Assembly: GCF_004764705.1 (NCBI RefSeq)
Contig: NZ_SHLX01000027.1
Location: 59,805 to 123,804 of the forward strand
Source: Paenibacillus cymbidii
Lineage (GTDB): Bacteria > Bacillota > Bacilli > Paenibacillales > NBRC-103111
Length of the DNA: 64,000 nucleotides
Direction of reading: 5' to 3'
The notes under the pieces are model-generated. The model saw only the letters and a program-made list of their open reading frames with translations, had not been told where the DNA came from and did not search any database. The position numbers and the translations under genes are program-made. Shown in pieces: positions 1 through 7,289 of this stretch (positions are counted from its first letter, which is position 1; every line of letters begins with the position of its first letter).

Positions 1-1
1 C

Positions 2-166
2 GGCGAAAGCTTCTCCTTCCGGCTGGCGACGGTCGGCGGCCAGCCCGGCATCGTCACATACGAGGAGGGCAACGTCACGGCGGTATTCACGTTCCGGCTC
101 GTTCAGGACCGGATCGCCAACATCTACATCATCGTCAATCCGGATAAGCTGCGGCGCGTCACCTGA
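2..166 (+). CDS. RNA polymerase ECF sigma factor, SigJ-like, C-terminal end (partial)
   Basis: Only the last 54 codons are inside the window; the gene enters from the left. The visible residues (GESFSFRLATVGGQPG, then VTAVFTFRL and IYIIVNPDKLRRVT) resemble the C-terminal SnoaL-like domain found in SigJ-type extracytoplasmic-function sigma factors, where a strand of the form 'xxYxVxNPDKL' closes the protein. The sigma2 and sigma4 regions that bind core polymerase and DNA would lie outside the window, so promoter specificity cannot be judged. The gene ends 10 bp before the 3' end of the convergent secreted-protein gene. The family call rests on the C-terminal motif alone. Confidence 0.7.
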   Translation, partial: GESFSFRLATVGGQPGIVTYEEGNVTAVFTFRLVQDRIANIYIIVNPDKLRRVT

Positions 167-176
167 ACCGCCGCAG

Positions 177-767
177 CTAGCGCACTACTTTTATGATCAG
201 GAACGGCGCCATCTTCACTTCGCTGCCTATCACCTTGCTGTCGAGCGAAAACTGCGTCTCCGCCGTCACCTTGTACACACCGGGCTGCAGCTTGACATCG
301 GGATCGGCGAAAAACCGTCGCATCTCCTGCGCATTGCGGTCGTTGTTGCTGTAACCTCCGCTTTTGACATAAGGAATTTCGACGACGGCGTCTTTCTTCA
401 GCTTGGTCGACGTAAGCAGCGTCGCAATTGTCCCCTCGGCCTTGAAATCTCCATCCTGCTGAACGATGCTGATCGTCACATAAGGAAGGCCATGCCAAAT
501 CGTAATTTCATCCGCCGCCCCCTCGTAAACCAGCTCGGCTTTCAGCCGAATCGGTTCGTCCGCGCGATAGACCGTTTTATCGGAGAATACCTCCAGTTTG
601 AAGCCCATCCAGCTTGACAACCCCGAATCGGCAGGCGGCTTGGTCAGTATCGACTCGGCAGCGGACGGCGTCACTTTCGCCGACCCCGCCCCATACCGCT
701 CCACTCCATCCGCAACGAACCCGCTCGCCGCAATCAACAACGCAAGCAGCAGCGCCACCATTTTCAT
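177..767 (-). CDS. Secreted protein of unknown function
   Basis: About 196 residues. The N-terminus (MKMVALLLALLIAASGFVADG) is a good Sec signal peptide without a lipobox cysteine, so the protein is probably exported. The remainder is rich in beta-strand-like stretches (FKLEVFSDKTVYRADEPI, ITIWHGLPYVTISIV, PGVYKVTAETQFSL), reminiscent of Ig-like or BsuPI-type domains of extracellular Bacillota proteins; this is a fold impression, not an identified family. The frame is open to 899, but a GGAGG 4-5 bases before the ATG at 767 decides the start; a second ATG two codons on (761) is also possible. It is convergent with the sigma factor gene and divergent from the potassium channel gene. Confidence 0.65.
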   Translation of the reverse strand: MKMVALLLALLIAASGFVADGVERYGAGSAKVTPSAAESILTKPPADSGLSSWMGFKLEVFSDKTVYRADEPIRLKAELVYEGAADEITIWHGLPYVTISIVQQDGDFKAEGTIATLLTSTKLKKDAVVEIPYVKSGGYSNNDRNAQEMRRFFADPDVKLQPGVYKVTAETQFSLDSKVIGSEVKMAPFLIIKVVR

Positions 768-865
768 CCCCGCCTCCCCCTTCCGTTTCTTTCCCAGACG
801 AAGCAAACCCGCTCCGGGTTGCGGACCCGCTCTCCGCAACTTCCGCATTCCTTGGACAAAACGTG

Positions 866-871
866 TATAAT
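866..871 (+). promoter_or_regulatory. Candidate -10 box for the potassium channel gene
   Basis: A perfect TATAAT lies 57 bases before the TTG start at 928. No good -35 hexamer is seen at 16-18 bp, so the promoter may be weak or activator-dependent. Confidence 0.35.
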
Positions 872-927
872 AGTGGTTGTTCAAAAAGCCGTCTTGCACC
901 GACTACCTTCGATTCGGAGTGAAACCC

Positions 928-2298
928 TTGTCCCGTATACGCGGCTTCATCCGCAGCATCCTGAAATTTCGCCCGAGCCCGCCGCAAGTGCTGGCGTTCG
1001 GCTTCGTCGCCATCATTTTCATCGGCTCCGTCCTGCTGGCGCAGTCGGTGTCGTTCGTCGACCGCAAGGGGCTGCCTTATCTCGACGCGCTGTTCATGGC
1101 GACGTCGGCCGTTTGCGTGACCGGCCTGTCGGTCGTCAATCCGGGCGCCCACTACTCCATTTTTGGTCAGACGGTGCTCATCATTCTCGTCCAGATCGGC
1201 GGCCTCGGCTTCATGACGATGGCGACGCTCGTCGCGCTCGTGATGAAGCGGCGGATCTCGTTCCGCGAACGGCTTATTTTGCAGGAAGCGATGAACCACG
1301 ACTCGACCGCCGGCGTCATCCGGCTCATCCGCAGCGCTCTGTTGTACGCGCTCGCCATCGAATTGGCCGGAGCGATTTTGCTGACCGCCTATTTGGCGTT
1401 CGAGCTGCCGTTCGGGCAAGCTGTCTATTTTGGCGTGTTTCACAGCATTTCCATCTTCAACAACGCGGGCTTCGATCTGTTCGGCACGTTCCCGAACCGG
1501 GCGGGCAGCTTCATTCCTTATGTAACCGACCCGTTCATCAACATCGTATCCATGGCGCTGATCATTCTCGGCGGCATCGGCTTCATCGTCATCGCGGAGC
1601 TGGCGACCTACCGCAAGTCCAAGCGGGTCAGCCTGCATGCCAAAGTGGTGCTGGCCTTCTCCGCCGTGTTGATCGTGTTAGGCGCGCTTGTCATTTTTGC
1701 CTTCGAATTTACGAATGCGCTGACGCTGCAGCCGCTGTCCTGGCCCGGCAAACTGTTCGCCTCCCTGTTCCAGTCCGTCTCCGCCCGTTCGGCCGGGATG
1801 AACACGATCGACCCCGGGTCGATGCGGCAGGCGACGCAATTTTTTATCGCCTTGCTGATGTTCATCGGCGCTGCGCCCGGCTCGACCGGCGGCGGCATCA
1901 AGGTAACGACATTCGCGATTCTGCTCGGCGCGATGGTGACGATGATCCGCGGCAAAGAGGACATCGTGCTGTTCCGCTACCGGATCGCCCGCGAGCGCGT
2001 TTACCACGCCATCACGTTTACGCTCATCTCGTGTTTTGTTGTGCTGCTCGCGTCGATGGCGTTGTCCGTTACGGAAAGCGCCCCGTTCCTGAACATCCTG
2101 TTCGAGGCGACCTCGGCATTCGGCACGACCGGCATGTCGCTCGGGCTTACGTCCCATTTGACCTCCGCCGGCAAAATCGTTCTCATCCTGCTCATGTTCA
2201 TCGGCCGTCTCGGACCGGTGACGCTGGCCATCGCGCTGACCCGCAAACCGGAGAAAGAGCTGTACCGCCACCCGGAAGGGCATATCTCGATCGGCTGA
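928..2298 (+). CDS. ktrB: TrkH/KtrB-family potassium uptake channel
   Basis: 456 residues. It is the membrane pore subunit of a Ktr/Trk K+ uptake system, normally paired with a cytosolic KtrA/TrkA nucleotide-binding ring, which is not in this window. The four selectivity-filter repeats are readable: TSAVCVTGL, FNNAGFD, SARSAGMNT and TSAFGTTGMS, each flanked by hydrophobic helices. The internal loop APGSTGGGIKV and the C-terminal FIGRLGPVTLA are typical of KtrB. Length fits the family (about 450). The frame is open upstream to 877, but a GGAG at 917 positions the TTG at 928 as the likely start. The gene stands alone; its partner must be encoded elsewhere. Confidence 0.9.
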   Translation: MSRIRGFIRSILKFRPSPPQVLAFGFVAIIFIGSVLLAQSVSFVDRKGLPYLDALFMATSAVCVTGLSVVNPGAHYSIFGQTVLIILVQIGGLGFMTMATLVALVMKRRISFRERLILQEAMNHDSTAGVIRLIRSALLYALAIELAGAILLTAYLAFELPFGQAVYFGVFHSISIFNNAGFDLFGTFPNRAGSFIPYVTDPFINIVSMALIILGGIGFIVIAELATYRKSKRVSLHAKVVLAFSAVLIVLGALVIFAFEFTNALTLQPLSWPGKLFASLFQSVSARSAGMNTIDPGSMRQATQFFIALLMFIGAAPGSTGGGIKVTTFAILLGAMVTMIRGKEDIVLFRYRIARERVYHAITFTLISCFVVLLASMALSVTESAPFLNILFEATSAFGTTGMSLGLTSHLTSAGKIVLILLMFIGRLGPVTLAIALTRKPEKELYRHPEGHISIG

Positions 2299-2391
2299 CC
2301 GCGCAAACAAAAAAACCTCCCCGTTCCCGGGATCGACGTATAAAAGCGGCTGCTTTCCGTCAACCCTATGGAACAAAGGAGGTGATAGGCA

Positions 2392-2547
2392 ATGGCGCAA
2401 GATGTGCTGTGCGAAGTCAATTCCTGCAAATATTGGGCGAACGGCAACAAATGCAGCGCTTCCTCGATTTATGTCGTCAACAACCGCGGCAAACGGGCGA
2501 CGAACACGGAGGAAACGGATTGCAAAACGTTCGAATCCAAAGTGTAG
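2392..2547 (+). CDS. DUF1540 domain protein (small Cys protein)
   Basis: 51 residues: MAQDVLCEVNSCKYWANGNK followed by CSASSIYVV and a C-terminal TDCKTFESKV. Four conserved cysteines (7, 12, 21, 44) match the DUF1540 pattern of short, probably metal-binding proteins found mainly in spore formers; their function is not established. A near-perfect AAAGGAGGTGAT ribosome site precedes the ATG, predicting strong translation. It follows ktrB by 93 bp and is closed by its own terminator, so it is probably a single-gene unit. Confidence 0.88.
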   Translation: MAQDVLCEVNSCKYWANGNKCSASSIYVVNNRGKRATNTEETDCKTFESKV

Positions 2548-2554
2548 CCAGAAA

Positions 2555-2587
2555 GCGGCGGCCCGTTGCGAGCGGGCTGCTTTTTTG
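2555..2587 (+). terminator. Intrinsic terminator after the DUF1540 gene
   Basis: 8-bp stem GCGGCCCG / CGGGCTGC (one G-T pair) at 2558-2565 and 2573-2580, followed by six T. Confidence 0.85.
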
Positions 2588-2618
2588 TCATCGCGGCTTC
2601 CTATATCGTATTGTTGCC

Positions 2619-2637
2619 GATAGTGAGAATTATTATC
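2619..2637. promoter_or_regulatory. Fur-box-like palindrome without an obvious target gene
   Basis: GATAGTGAGAATTATTATC matches the classical 19-bp Fur consensus GATAATGATAATCATTATC at 16 positions. Within it (2624-2638) TGAGAAT-T-ATTATCA matches the Bacillus 7-1-7 Fur motif with one mismatch. It lies between the terminator of the DUF1540 gene and the 3' end of the Crp/Fnr gene, so no start codon follows it on either strand within a normal distance. It could be an orphan operator or drive an antisense transcript. Confidence 0.55.
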
Positions 2638-2679
2638 ACAGGCAAGGTGGAAATTTATTCGCCCCCTTTCGTTAGTCGA

Positions 2680-3342
2680 TTAGTTTTTTAATTTCGCCAG
2701 GTCGATCGAAAACTCATTTTCCGAAAAAATCAAAATCTGTTTGCCCTGCAGCTCCTGAAACACCTGGAACAACAGCGGCTTCGTTACCCCGGCCAGCTGC
2801 GCGAGCTCGTCGTAGTTCAGGCTGACGCCGATGCGGATCGTTTTGTAGCTGCGGCTGCCGTGGCGGGACGCCAGTTGGATCAGCGCCTTCATGACGCGTT
2901 TCTTGGCGCCGAGATAAGTCAGATCGTGCACGTGCTGATTCATCGTTCGGAGCCGGGTGCTCAGCTGCTTGATGATCGTAAAGGCGATGTCGATATTCTC
3001 CCGCAGCAGGCGGTTGAAATTTTTGCCGTTGAGCGACAGCAGCGTCGTCTCTTCGATCACCTGCGCCGTCGCCGATCGCGGCTGCCCGTCCAGCAGCGCC
3101 AGTTCGCCGAAGCTGTCGCCTCGGGTGAAGATGGACAAAATTTTGTTTTCCCCGTCCAGGTTGGAGGTAAATACTTTAATGGCGCCGGATGCGACGATGT
3201 AGAACACAGTGCCCATCTCGTTCTCGCGGAACAGGATCGTACCCGCCGGGAAAGTGCTCATCGTGCATTCCGCCGCGATATTCTGCAGCTGGTAATCGGT
3301 CAAGTGGGAAAACATCGGCGCTTCGCGCAACAACTCAATCAT
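2680..3342 (-). CDS. Crp/Fnr-family transcriptional regulator
   Basis: 220 residues. An N-terminal cyclic-nucleotide-binding-type beta barrel spans about 10-125, with the cassette GELALLDGQPRSATAQ (Gly-Glu-Leu...Arg-Ser) that in Crp contacts the nucleotide phosphate. A C-terminal winged helix-turn-helix (YDELAQLAGVTKPLLFQVFQ) follows. Only one cysteine is present, so it is not an Fe-S FNR. The recognition helix TKPLLFQVFQEL departs from the usual TRETVSRxLxxL. The frame opens at 3360, but GGAGG five bases before the internal ATG fixes the start at 3342. It stands as a single gene downstream of yceI. Confidence 0.9.
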   Translation of the reverse strand: MIELLREAPMFSHLTDYQLQNIAAECTMSTFPAGTILFRENEMGTVFYIVASGAIKVFTSNLDGENKILSIFTRGDSFGELALLDGQPRSATAQVIEETTLLSLNGKNFNRLLRENIDIAFTIIKQLSTRLRTMNQHVHDLTYLGAKKRVMKALIQLASRHGSRSYKTIRIGVSLNYDELAQLAGVTKPLLFQVFQELQGKQILIFSENEFSIDLAKLKN

Positions 3343-3422
3343 AAGGTCCTCCGCATACATGCCAAATCTGATGAGCGAATATATTCGACAACAGGAGTAA
3401 TTTTCCTGCGGCGCAGCGAAAC

Positions 3423-3456
3423 AAAAAAACCGGCATCCGTAAAAACCGGATACCGG
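3423..3456 (-). terminator. Intrinsic terminator after yceI
   Basis: Minus-strand stem CCGGTATCCG / CGGATGCCGG (3447-3456 with 3430-3439) followed by seven T on that strand. Confidence 0.85.
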
Positions 3457-3475
3457 GTGCTTTTCGTCAGTCGTC

Positions 3476-4009
3476 TTACGCCTGTGCAGCGGCTTCGATT
3501 TCGAACGAAATTTTCACTTCGTCGCCGATCAGCACGCCGCCGGTTTCCAGCACGGCATTGTAAGTCAGGCCGAAGTCGCTGCGCTTGATGCTGCCGGAGC
3601 CGCTGAAGCCGACCTTGGTGTTGCCCCAGGGATCCTGGCCCGAGCCCTCGAATGAGACGGCGAACGTTTCCGAGCGCGTAACGCCGCGGATCGTCAGACT
3701 GCCGGTCACATCGTATTCGCCGTCGCCCGTCTTCGTGATGTGCTTCGATTCGAACGTCATCTTCGGATGCTCTTCGGTGCCGAAGAAGTCGCCGGAGCGC
3801 AAGTGATTATCGCGGTCGCTGTTGCGCGTGTCGATGCTGTCGAGATCGACGCTCACCTTGATGTCGGCGGTCGTCAGGTCGGCCAAATCCGCAGCGATCT
3901 GCGCTTCGAACTTGTGGAACGTGCCTTTCACCTTCGCGATCATCATGTGCTTGATCGAAAAATCGAGACTGCTGTGCGCCGCGTCTACTGCCCAAACCGT
4001 ATTTGCCAT
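3476..4009 (-). CDS. YceI-family protein
   Basis: 177 residues, full length for the YceI family (a lipocalin-like beta barrel that in some members binds isoprenoid lipids). Readable landmarks are the start WAVDAAHSSLDFSIKHMMIA, the central SGDFFGTEEHPKMTFES and the strand LTIRGVTR. There is no signal peptide, so it is a cytoplasmic type. GAGGAGGAATTTTATC precedes the ATG. It has its own promoter (4081-4109) and terminator, and is divergent from trpB. In Bacillota such genes are often under MarR-type redox regulators; an AT-rich imperfect inverted repeat between promoter and start could be an operator, but this is weak. Confidence 0.92.
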   Translation of the reverse strand: MANTVWAVDAAHSSLDFSIKHMMIAKVKGTFHKFEAQIAADLADLTTADIKVSVDLDSIDTRNSDRDNHLRSGDFFGTEEHPKMTFESKHITKTGDGEYDVTGSLTIRGVTRSETFAVSFEGSGQDPWGNTKVGFSGSGSIKRSDFGLTYNAVLETGGVLIGDEVKISFEIEAAAQA

Positions 4010-4080
4010 GATAAAATTCCTCCTCTGGAATATTAACTTACTTTTAATAATTTGCTAACTTGTTGTTATCTCGTGATTTA

Positions 4081-4109
4081 ATATTATCTTGAGTTTGAAC
4101 CATTGTCAA
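4081..4109 (-). promoter_or_regulatory. Sigma-A promoter of yceI
   Basis: Minus strand TTGACA (4104-4109), 17-bp spacer, TAATAT (4081-4086). Perfect -35 and near-consensus -10, about 70 bases before the start codon. Confidence 0.8.
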
Positions 4110-4238
4110 GCACCCATTTTGGAAAATTGTTGCTTCCCTCGGTCGGTCCGCCTGCCTAACATTCGGCTTCTGTATTGTGCGCCAAAATGATAAAATGGAG
4201 TCGTTTATGAAACCAATCCTTTGTAACGGAGGCGCCAC

Positions 4239-5402
4239 ATGAGTAACGAAACGGCCAAACCAGGGTATTTCGGCGAGTTCGGCGGCAGCTTTGTTCCGCC
4301 CGAATTGCAGGAGGTACTGGATTATCTGAGCGAGCAGTTCTACAAATTCAAGGACGATCCCGACTTCAACGAAGAATTCCGCTACTATTTACGGGAATAT
4401 GTGGGCCGCGAAAATCCGTTGACGTATGCCGAGCGGCTGACCGAACATTGGGGCGGGGCGAAAATTTATTTGAAACGCGAGGACCTGAACCATACGGGCG
4501 CGCACAAAATCAACAATGTCATTGGCCAAATCCTGCTCGCCAAGCGGATGGGCGCGAAGCGCGTCATCGCCGAAACGGGCGCCGGCCAGCACGGCGTGGC
4601 CACGGCGACGGCTTGCGCGATGTTCAATATGGAATGCATCATCTACATGGGCGCCGAAGATACGCGCCGCCAAGCGCTGAACGTGTTCCGGATGGAGCTG
4701 CTTGGCGCCAAGGTCGTGCCGGTGACCAAGGGCCAGGCCCGGCTGAAGGACGCCGTCGACGAAGCGCTCGGCGACCTGGTCCAGAACTACAAGACGACCT
4801 TCTATCTGCTCGGCTCCGCGGTTGGCCCGCACCCGTTCCCGACGATGGTCAAGCATTTCCAGTCGGTCGTGAGCGAAGAGTCGAAGCGGCAAATCATGGA
4901 GAAAGAAGGCCGGCTGCCCGACGCGGTGCTTGCCTGCGTAGGCGGCGGCAGCAACGCGATCGGCGCGTTTGCGCATTACATCGACGAGCCGTCGGTGCGG
5001 CTAATCGGCGTCGAGCCCGACCAGGCGGCGACGCTGACGCAAGGCGTGCCGGGGGAAATCCACGGCTTCCGCTGTCTCGTGTTGCTTGACGAGGAAGGCA
5101 ACCCGCGGAAGACGTACTCGATTGCGGCCGGCCTCGACTATCCGGGCATCGGGCCGGAGCACAGCCATCTCAAGGTGACCGGCCGCGCCGAATACGTTGC
5201 CGTCTCGAACGAGGAAGTGCTGGCCGCGTTCCAGGAGCTGTCGCGGGTCGAAGGCATCATCCCCGCGCTTGAGAGCGCGCACGCCGTCGCTTATGCGAAG
5301 AAGATCGCCCCGGGCATGGGCAAGGACAAGCTCATCATCATCAACTTGTCCGGCCGCGGCGACAAAGACGTGGAGCAAGTGTTCCACATGCTGAAGAAGT
5401 AA
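4239..5402 (+). CDS. trpB: Tryptophan synthase beta chain
   Basis: 387 residues, full length. It is a PLP enzyme joining indole and serine to make tryptophan, normally with TrpA. The PLP lysine is K90 in LNHTGAHKINN, the catalytic glutamate E113 in AETGAGQHG, and the phosphate loop GGGSNAIG follows near 226. The COMM region and C-terminal SGRGDKD are intact. GGAGG precedes the ATG. No other trp gene is adjacent: the neighbours are yceI (divergent) and a repeat-filled desert, and a terminator follows at once. It is therefore either the only trpB, separated from the operon, or a second stand-alone copy acting on free indole; the window cannot decide. Confidence 0.95.
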   Translation: MSNETAKPGYFGEFGGSFVPPELQEVLDYLSEQFYKFKDDPDFNEEFRYYLREYVGRENPLTYAERLTEHWGGAKIYLKREDLNHTGAHKINNVIGQILLAKRMGAKRVIAETGAGQHGVATATACAMFNMECIIYMGAEDTRRQALNVFRMELLGAKVVPVTKGQARLKDAVDEALGDLVQNYKTTFYLLGSAVGPHPFPTMVKHFQSVVSEESKRQIMEKEGRLPDAVLACVGGGSNAIGAFAHYIDEPSVRLIGVEPDQAATLTQGVPGEIHGFRCLVLLDEEGNPRKTYSIAAGLDYPGIGPEHSHLKVTGRAEYVAVSNEEVLAAFQELSRVEGIIPALESAHAVAYAKKIAPGMGKDKLIIINLSGRGDKDVEQVFHMLKK

Positions 5403-5422
5403 TTTGCTCGGTACGTGCAGCC

Positions 5423-5467
5423 AACATCCCCGCTTCGGGCATTCCCTCCGGAGCGGGGATGTTTGTT
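5423..5467 (+). terminator. Intrinsic terminator after trpB
   Basis: 12-bp perfect stem AACATCCCCGCT (5423-5434) with AGCGGGGATGTT (5452-5463), 17-base loop and a short T-rich tail. Confidence 0.7.
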
Positions 5468-5520
5468 ATGGCGCGGTAGCCGGTTATCGTGAGGCTGCCG
5501 GTTGATTGTGGACGGCGGAT

Positions 5521-5563
5521 GCGAATATGCGCCTGTTTCCGCTGGCAGCAGGCGCATATTTGC
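5521..5563. repeat. Isolated inverted repeat in the gene-free region
   Basis: Arms GCGAATATGCGCCTG (5521-5535) and CAGGCGCATATTTGC (5549-5563) pair over 14 of 15 positions. The whole stretch 5468-7162 holds no credible gene; it is occupied by this hairpin and the repeat families listed next. Confidence 0.7.
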
Positions 5564-5672
5564 ACCTGGAAGCCGACCTTCTCCGGCTCCGCCGCCGCGT
5601 TGGTTCTCCTGCATCGTTCCGATTCATTATAATGGATCGCGCGGAAGCCGCTCTCCTCCACCTTCGGCGCGC

Positions 5673-5854
5673 TAACGGTTTGCAGCCAGCCTATTGGGGC
5701 ATTTTGAGCAGTTTTTTAGCTCTAACGGTTTCCATTGCGCTTATTTGCCGGTTTTACTCTGATTTCGGCTGCTTTTCTCGCAATAGCGGCGCTGGAAACC
5801 GTTAGAACGGACAATCCGCCGAAATCAGCCCAATAAGGGCTGTTGAAACCGTTA
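5673..5854. repeat. Symmetric quartet of TAACGGTTT motifs
   Basis: The 9-mer TAACGGTTT occurs twice forward (5673-5681, 5723-5731) and twice inverted (5796-5804, 5846-5854). Centres are 50, 73 and 50 bp apart, so the whole 182-bp block is symmetric about 5763. The flanks of the motifs (CTATTGGGGC, GATTTCGGC and their inverted versions) are also partly mirrored. Confidence 0.75.
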
Positions 5855-6099
5855 ACCGCCCACGCCTTTCGTCTTCGTGCTGTGGCAGCATCATTTTGGC
5901 TCGAAATCAGGAGCCACGACGTGGGCTGATCGTAGCATAAATGTAAAAATACGTTTAAATACCGCTATCCAAAACTCGTTGATCCATTTAAGTTCAAAAG
6001 TGAGCTTAAATTTTCTGAATTGTACCAAATATTGGGGAATCGGCAGGAGTTACGTGCATATTTGCAGTTAAGCTGTCACAGTTGGCTGTTTGGCGAGAA

Positions 6100-6123
6100 T
6101 TTAAGTGTAATAATACACTTAAA
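6100..6123. repeat. Perfect 10-bp inverted repeat
   Basis: TTTAAGTGTA-ATAA-TACACTTAAA at 6100-6123, just before the hexanucleotide tract. Base composition from 5880 to 6123 is AT-rich compared with the rest. No gene is attached to it. Confidence 0.7.
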
Positions 6124-6135
6124 GGTTGCGGTTAG

Positions 6136-6490
<355 letters not shown>

Positions 6491-6561
6491 TCCCCTATTC
6501 CTCCCCGCTCCCACTCTTGCTTCTGCCCACGTCCCCCCTCCCGTCGCCACAAGTTGTCAGG

Positions 6562-6983
6562 TTAAAGTAAATTCAGCCTTACAGTGGCGTTTCCGCGAGC
6601 GGCGGACGAAATAAGGCTGATTTCAGCCTTACAGCGGCGTTTCTTCGAGCGGCAGACGAAATAAGGCTGATTTCAACCTTACAGCAGCGTTTCCGCGAGC
6701 GGCGGACGAAATAAGGCTGATTTCAGCCTTACAGCGGCGTTTCCGCGAGCGGCGGACGAAATAAGGCTGATTTCAGCCTTACAGCGGCGTTTCCGCGAGC
6801 GGCGGGCGAAATAAGGCTGATTTCAGCCTTACAGCGGCGTTTCCGCGAGCGGCGGACGAATAAGGCTGATTTCAGCCTTACAGCGGCGTTTCCGCGAGCG
6901 GCGGACGAATAAGGCTGATTTCAGCCTTACAGCGGCGTTTCCGCAAGCGGCGGACGAAATAAGGCTGATTTCAGCCTTACAGC
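6562..6983. repeat. Array 1: eight tandem 50-bp repeat units
   Basis: The marker CGTTT recurs at 6588, 6638, 6688, 6738, 6788, 6838, 6887 and 6936, giving a period of 50 bp (49 in the last two). Each unit contains the perfect palindrome AAGGCTGATTTCAGCCTT and a GC-rich segment (GCGGCGTTTCCGCGAGCGGC). The leader before it (TCAGGTTAAAGTAAATTCAG) resembles that of array 2 at 63 kb, and both arrays run in the same orientation. Confidence 0.95.
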
Positions 6984-7003
6984 GGGTGGCCTGAATTTAG
7001 ACT

Positions 7004-7033
7004 AGCAGCTGCAGCGCATGAAACATGCGCTAA
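7004..7033. repeat. Conserved hairpin tail of array 1
   Basis: A 30-base sequence containing AGCGCATG-AAA-CATGCGCT is identical to one that follows array 2 (63824-63853). It is about 20 bases beyond the last repeat unit here. Confidence 0.85.
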
Positions 7034-7162
7034 ACGCGCCGCGGCGTGCGGCAGACGAACAGCCTTGCAGTAGACCGGGGCAGCTCCCATCGCTTTACCT
7101 GACAACATTGCCCGTCCCCCTCCTGTCACCCAACCCGACAACTAATAAACACTTTCCTATCG

Positions 7163-7210
7163 AAAAAGACGCCCCCAGCCCCACTATTCCAGTGGTTCCG
7201 TAGGCGTCTT
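7163..7210 (-). terminator. Intrinsic terminator of the sugar-transport operon
   Basis: Minus-strand stem AAGACGCC / GGCGTCTT (7203-7210 with 7166-7173) enclosing a second stem CCACT / AGTGG, followed by a T run. Confidence 0.75.
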
Positions 7211-7289
7211 CACGCATCAACCGGGGCTGCTTGCTCGCTGTTACGCTCCCAGATCAGCCCCAACTGTCCCTCTCATTCGGGGCTATTTC

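Noticed and set aside
577..1638. Long minus-strand frame over the potassium channel gene
   Set aside because: Shadow of ktrB with implausible composition and no family features.
4110..4238. T-box leader before trpB
   Set aside because: Only ~130 bases, no T-box consensus (TGGNACCGCG-type) and no terminator before the gene.
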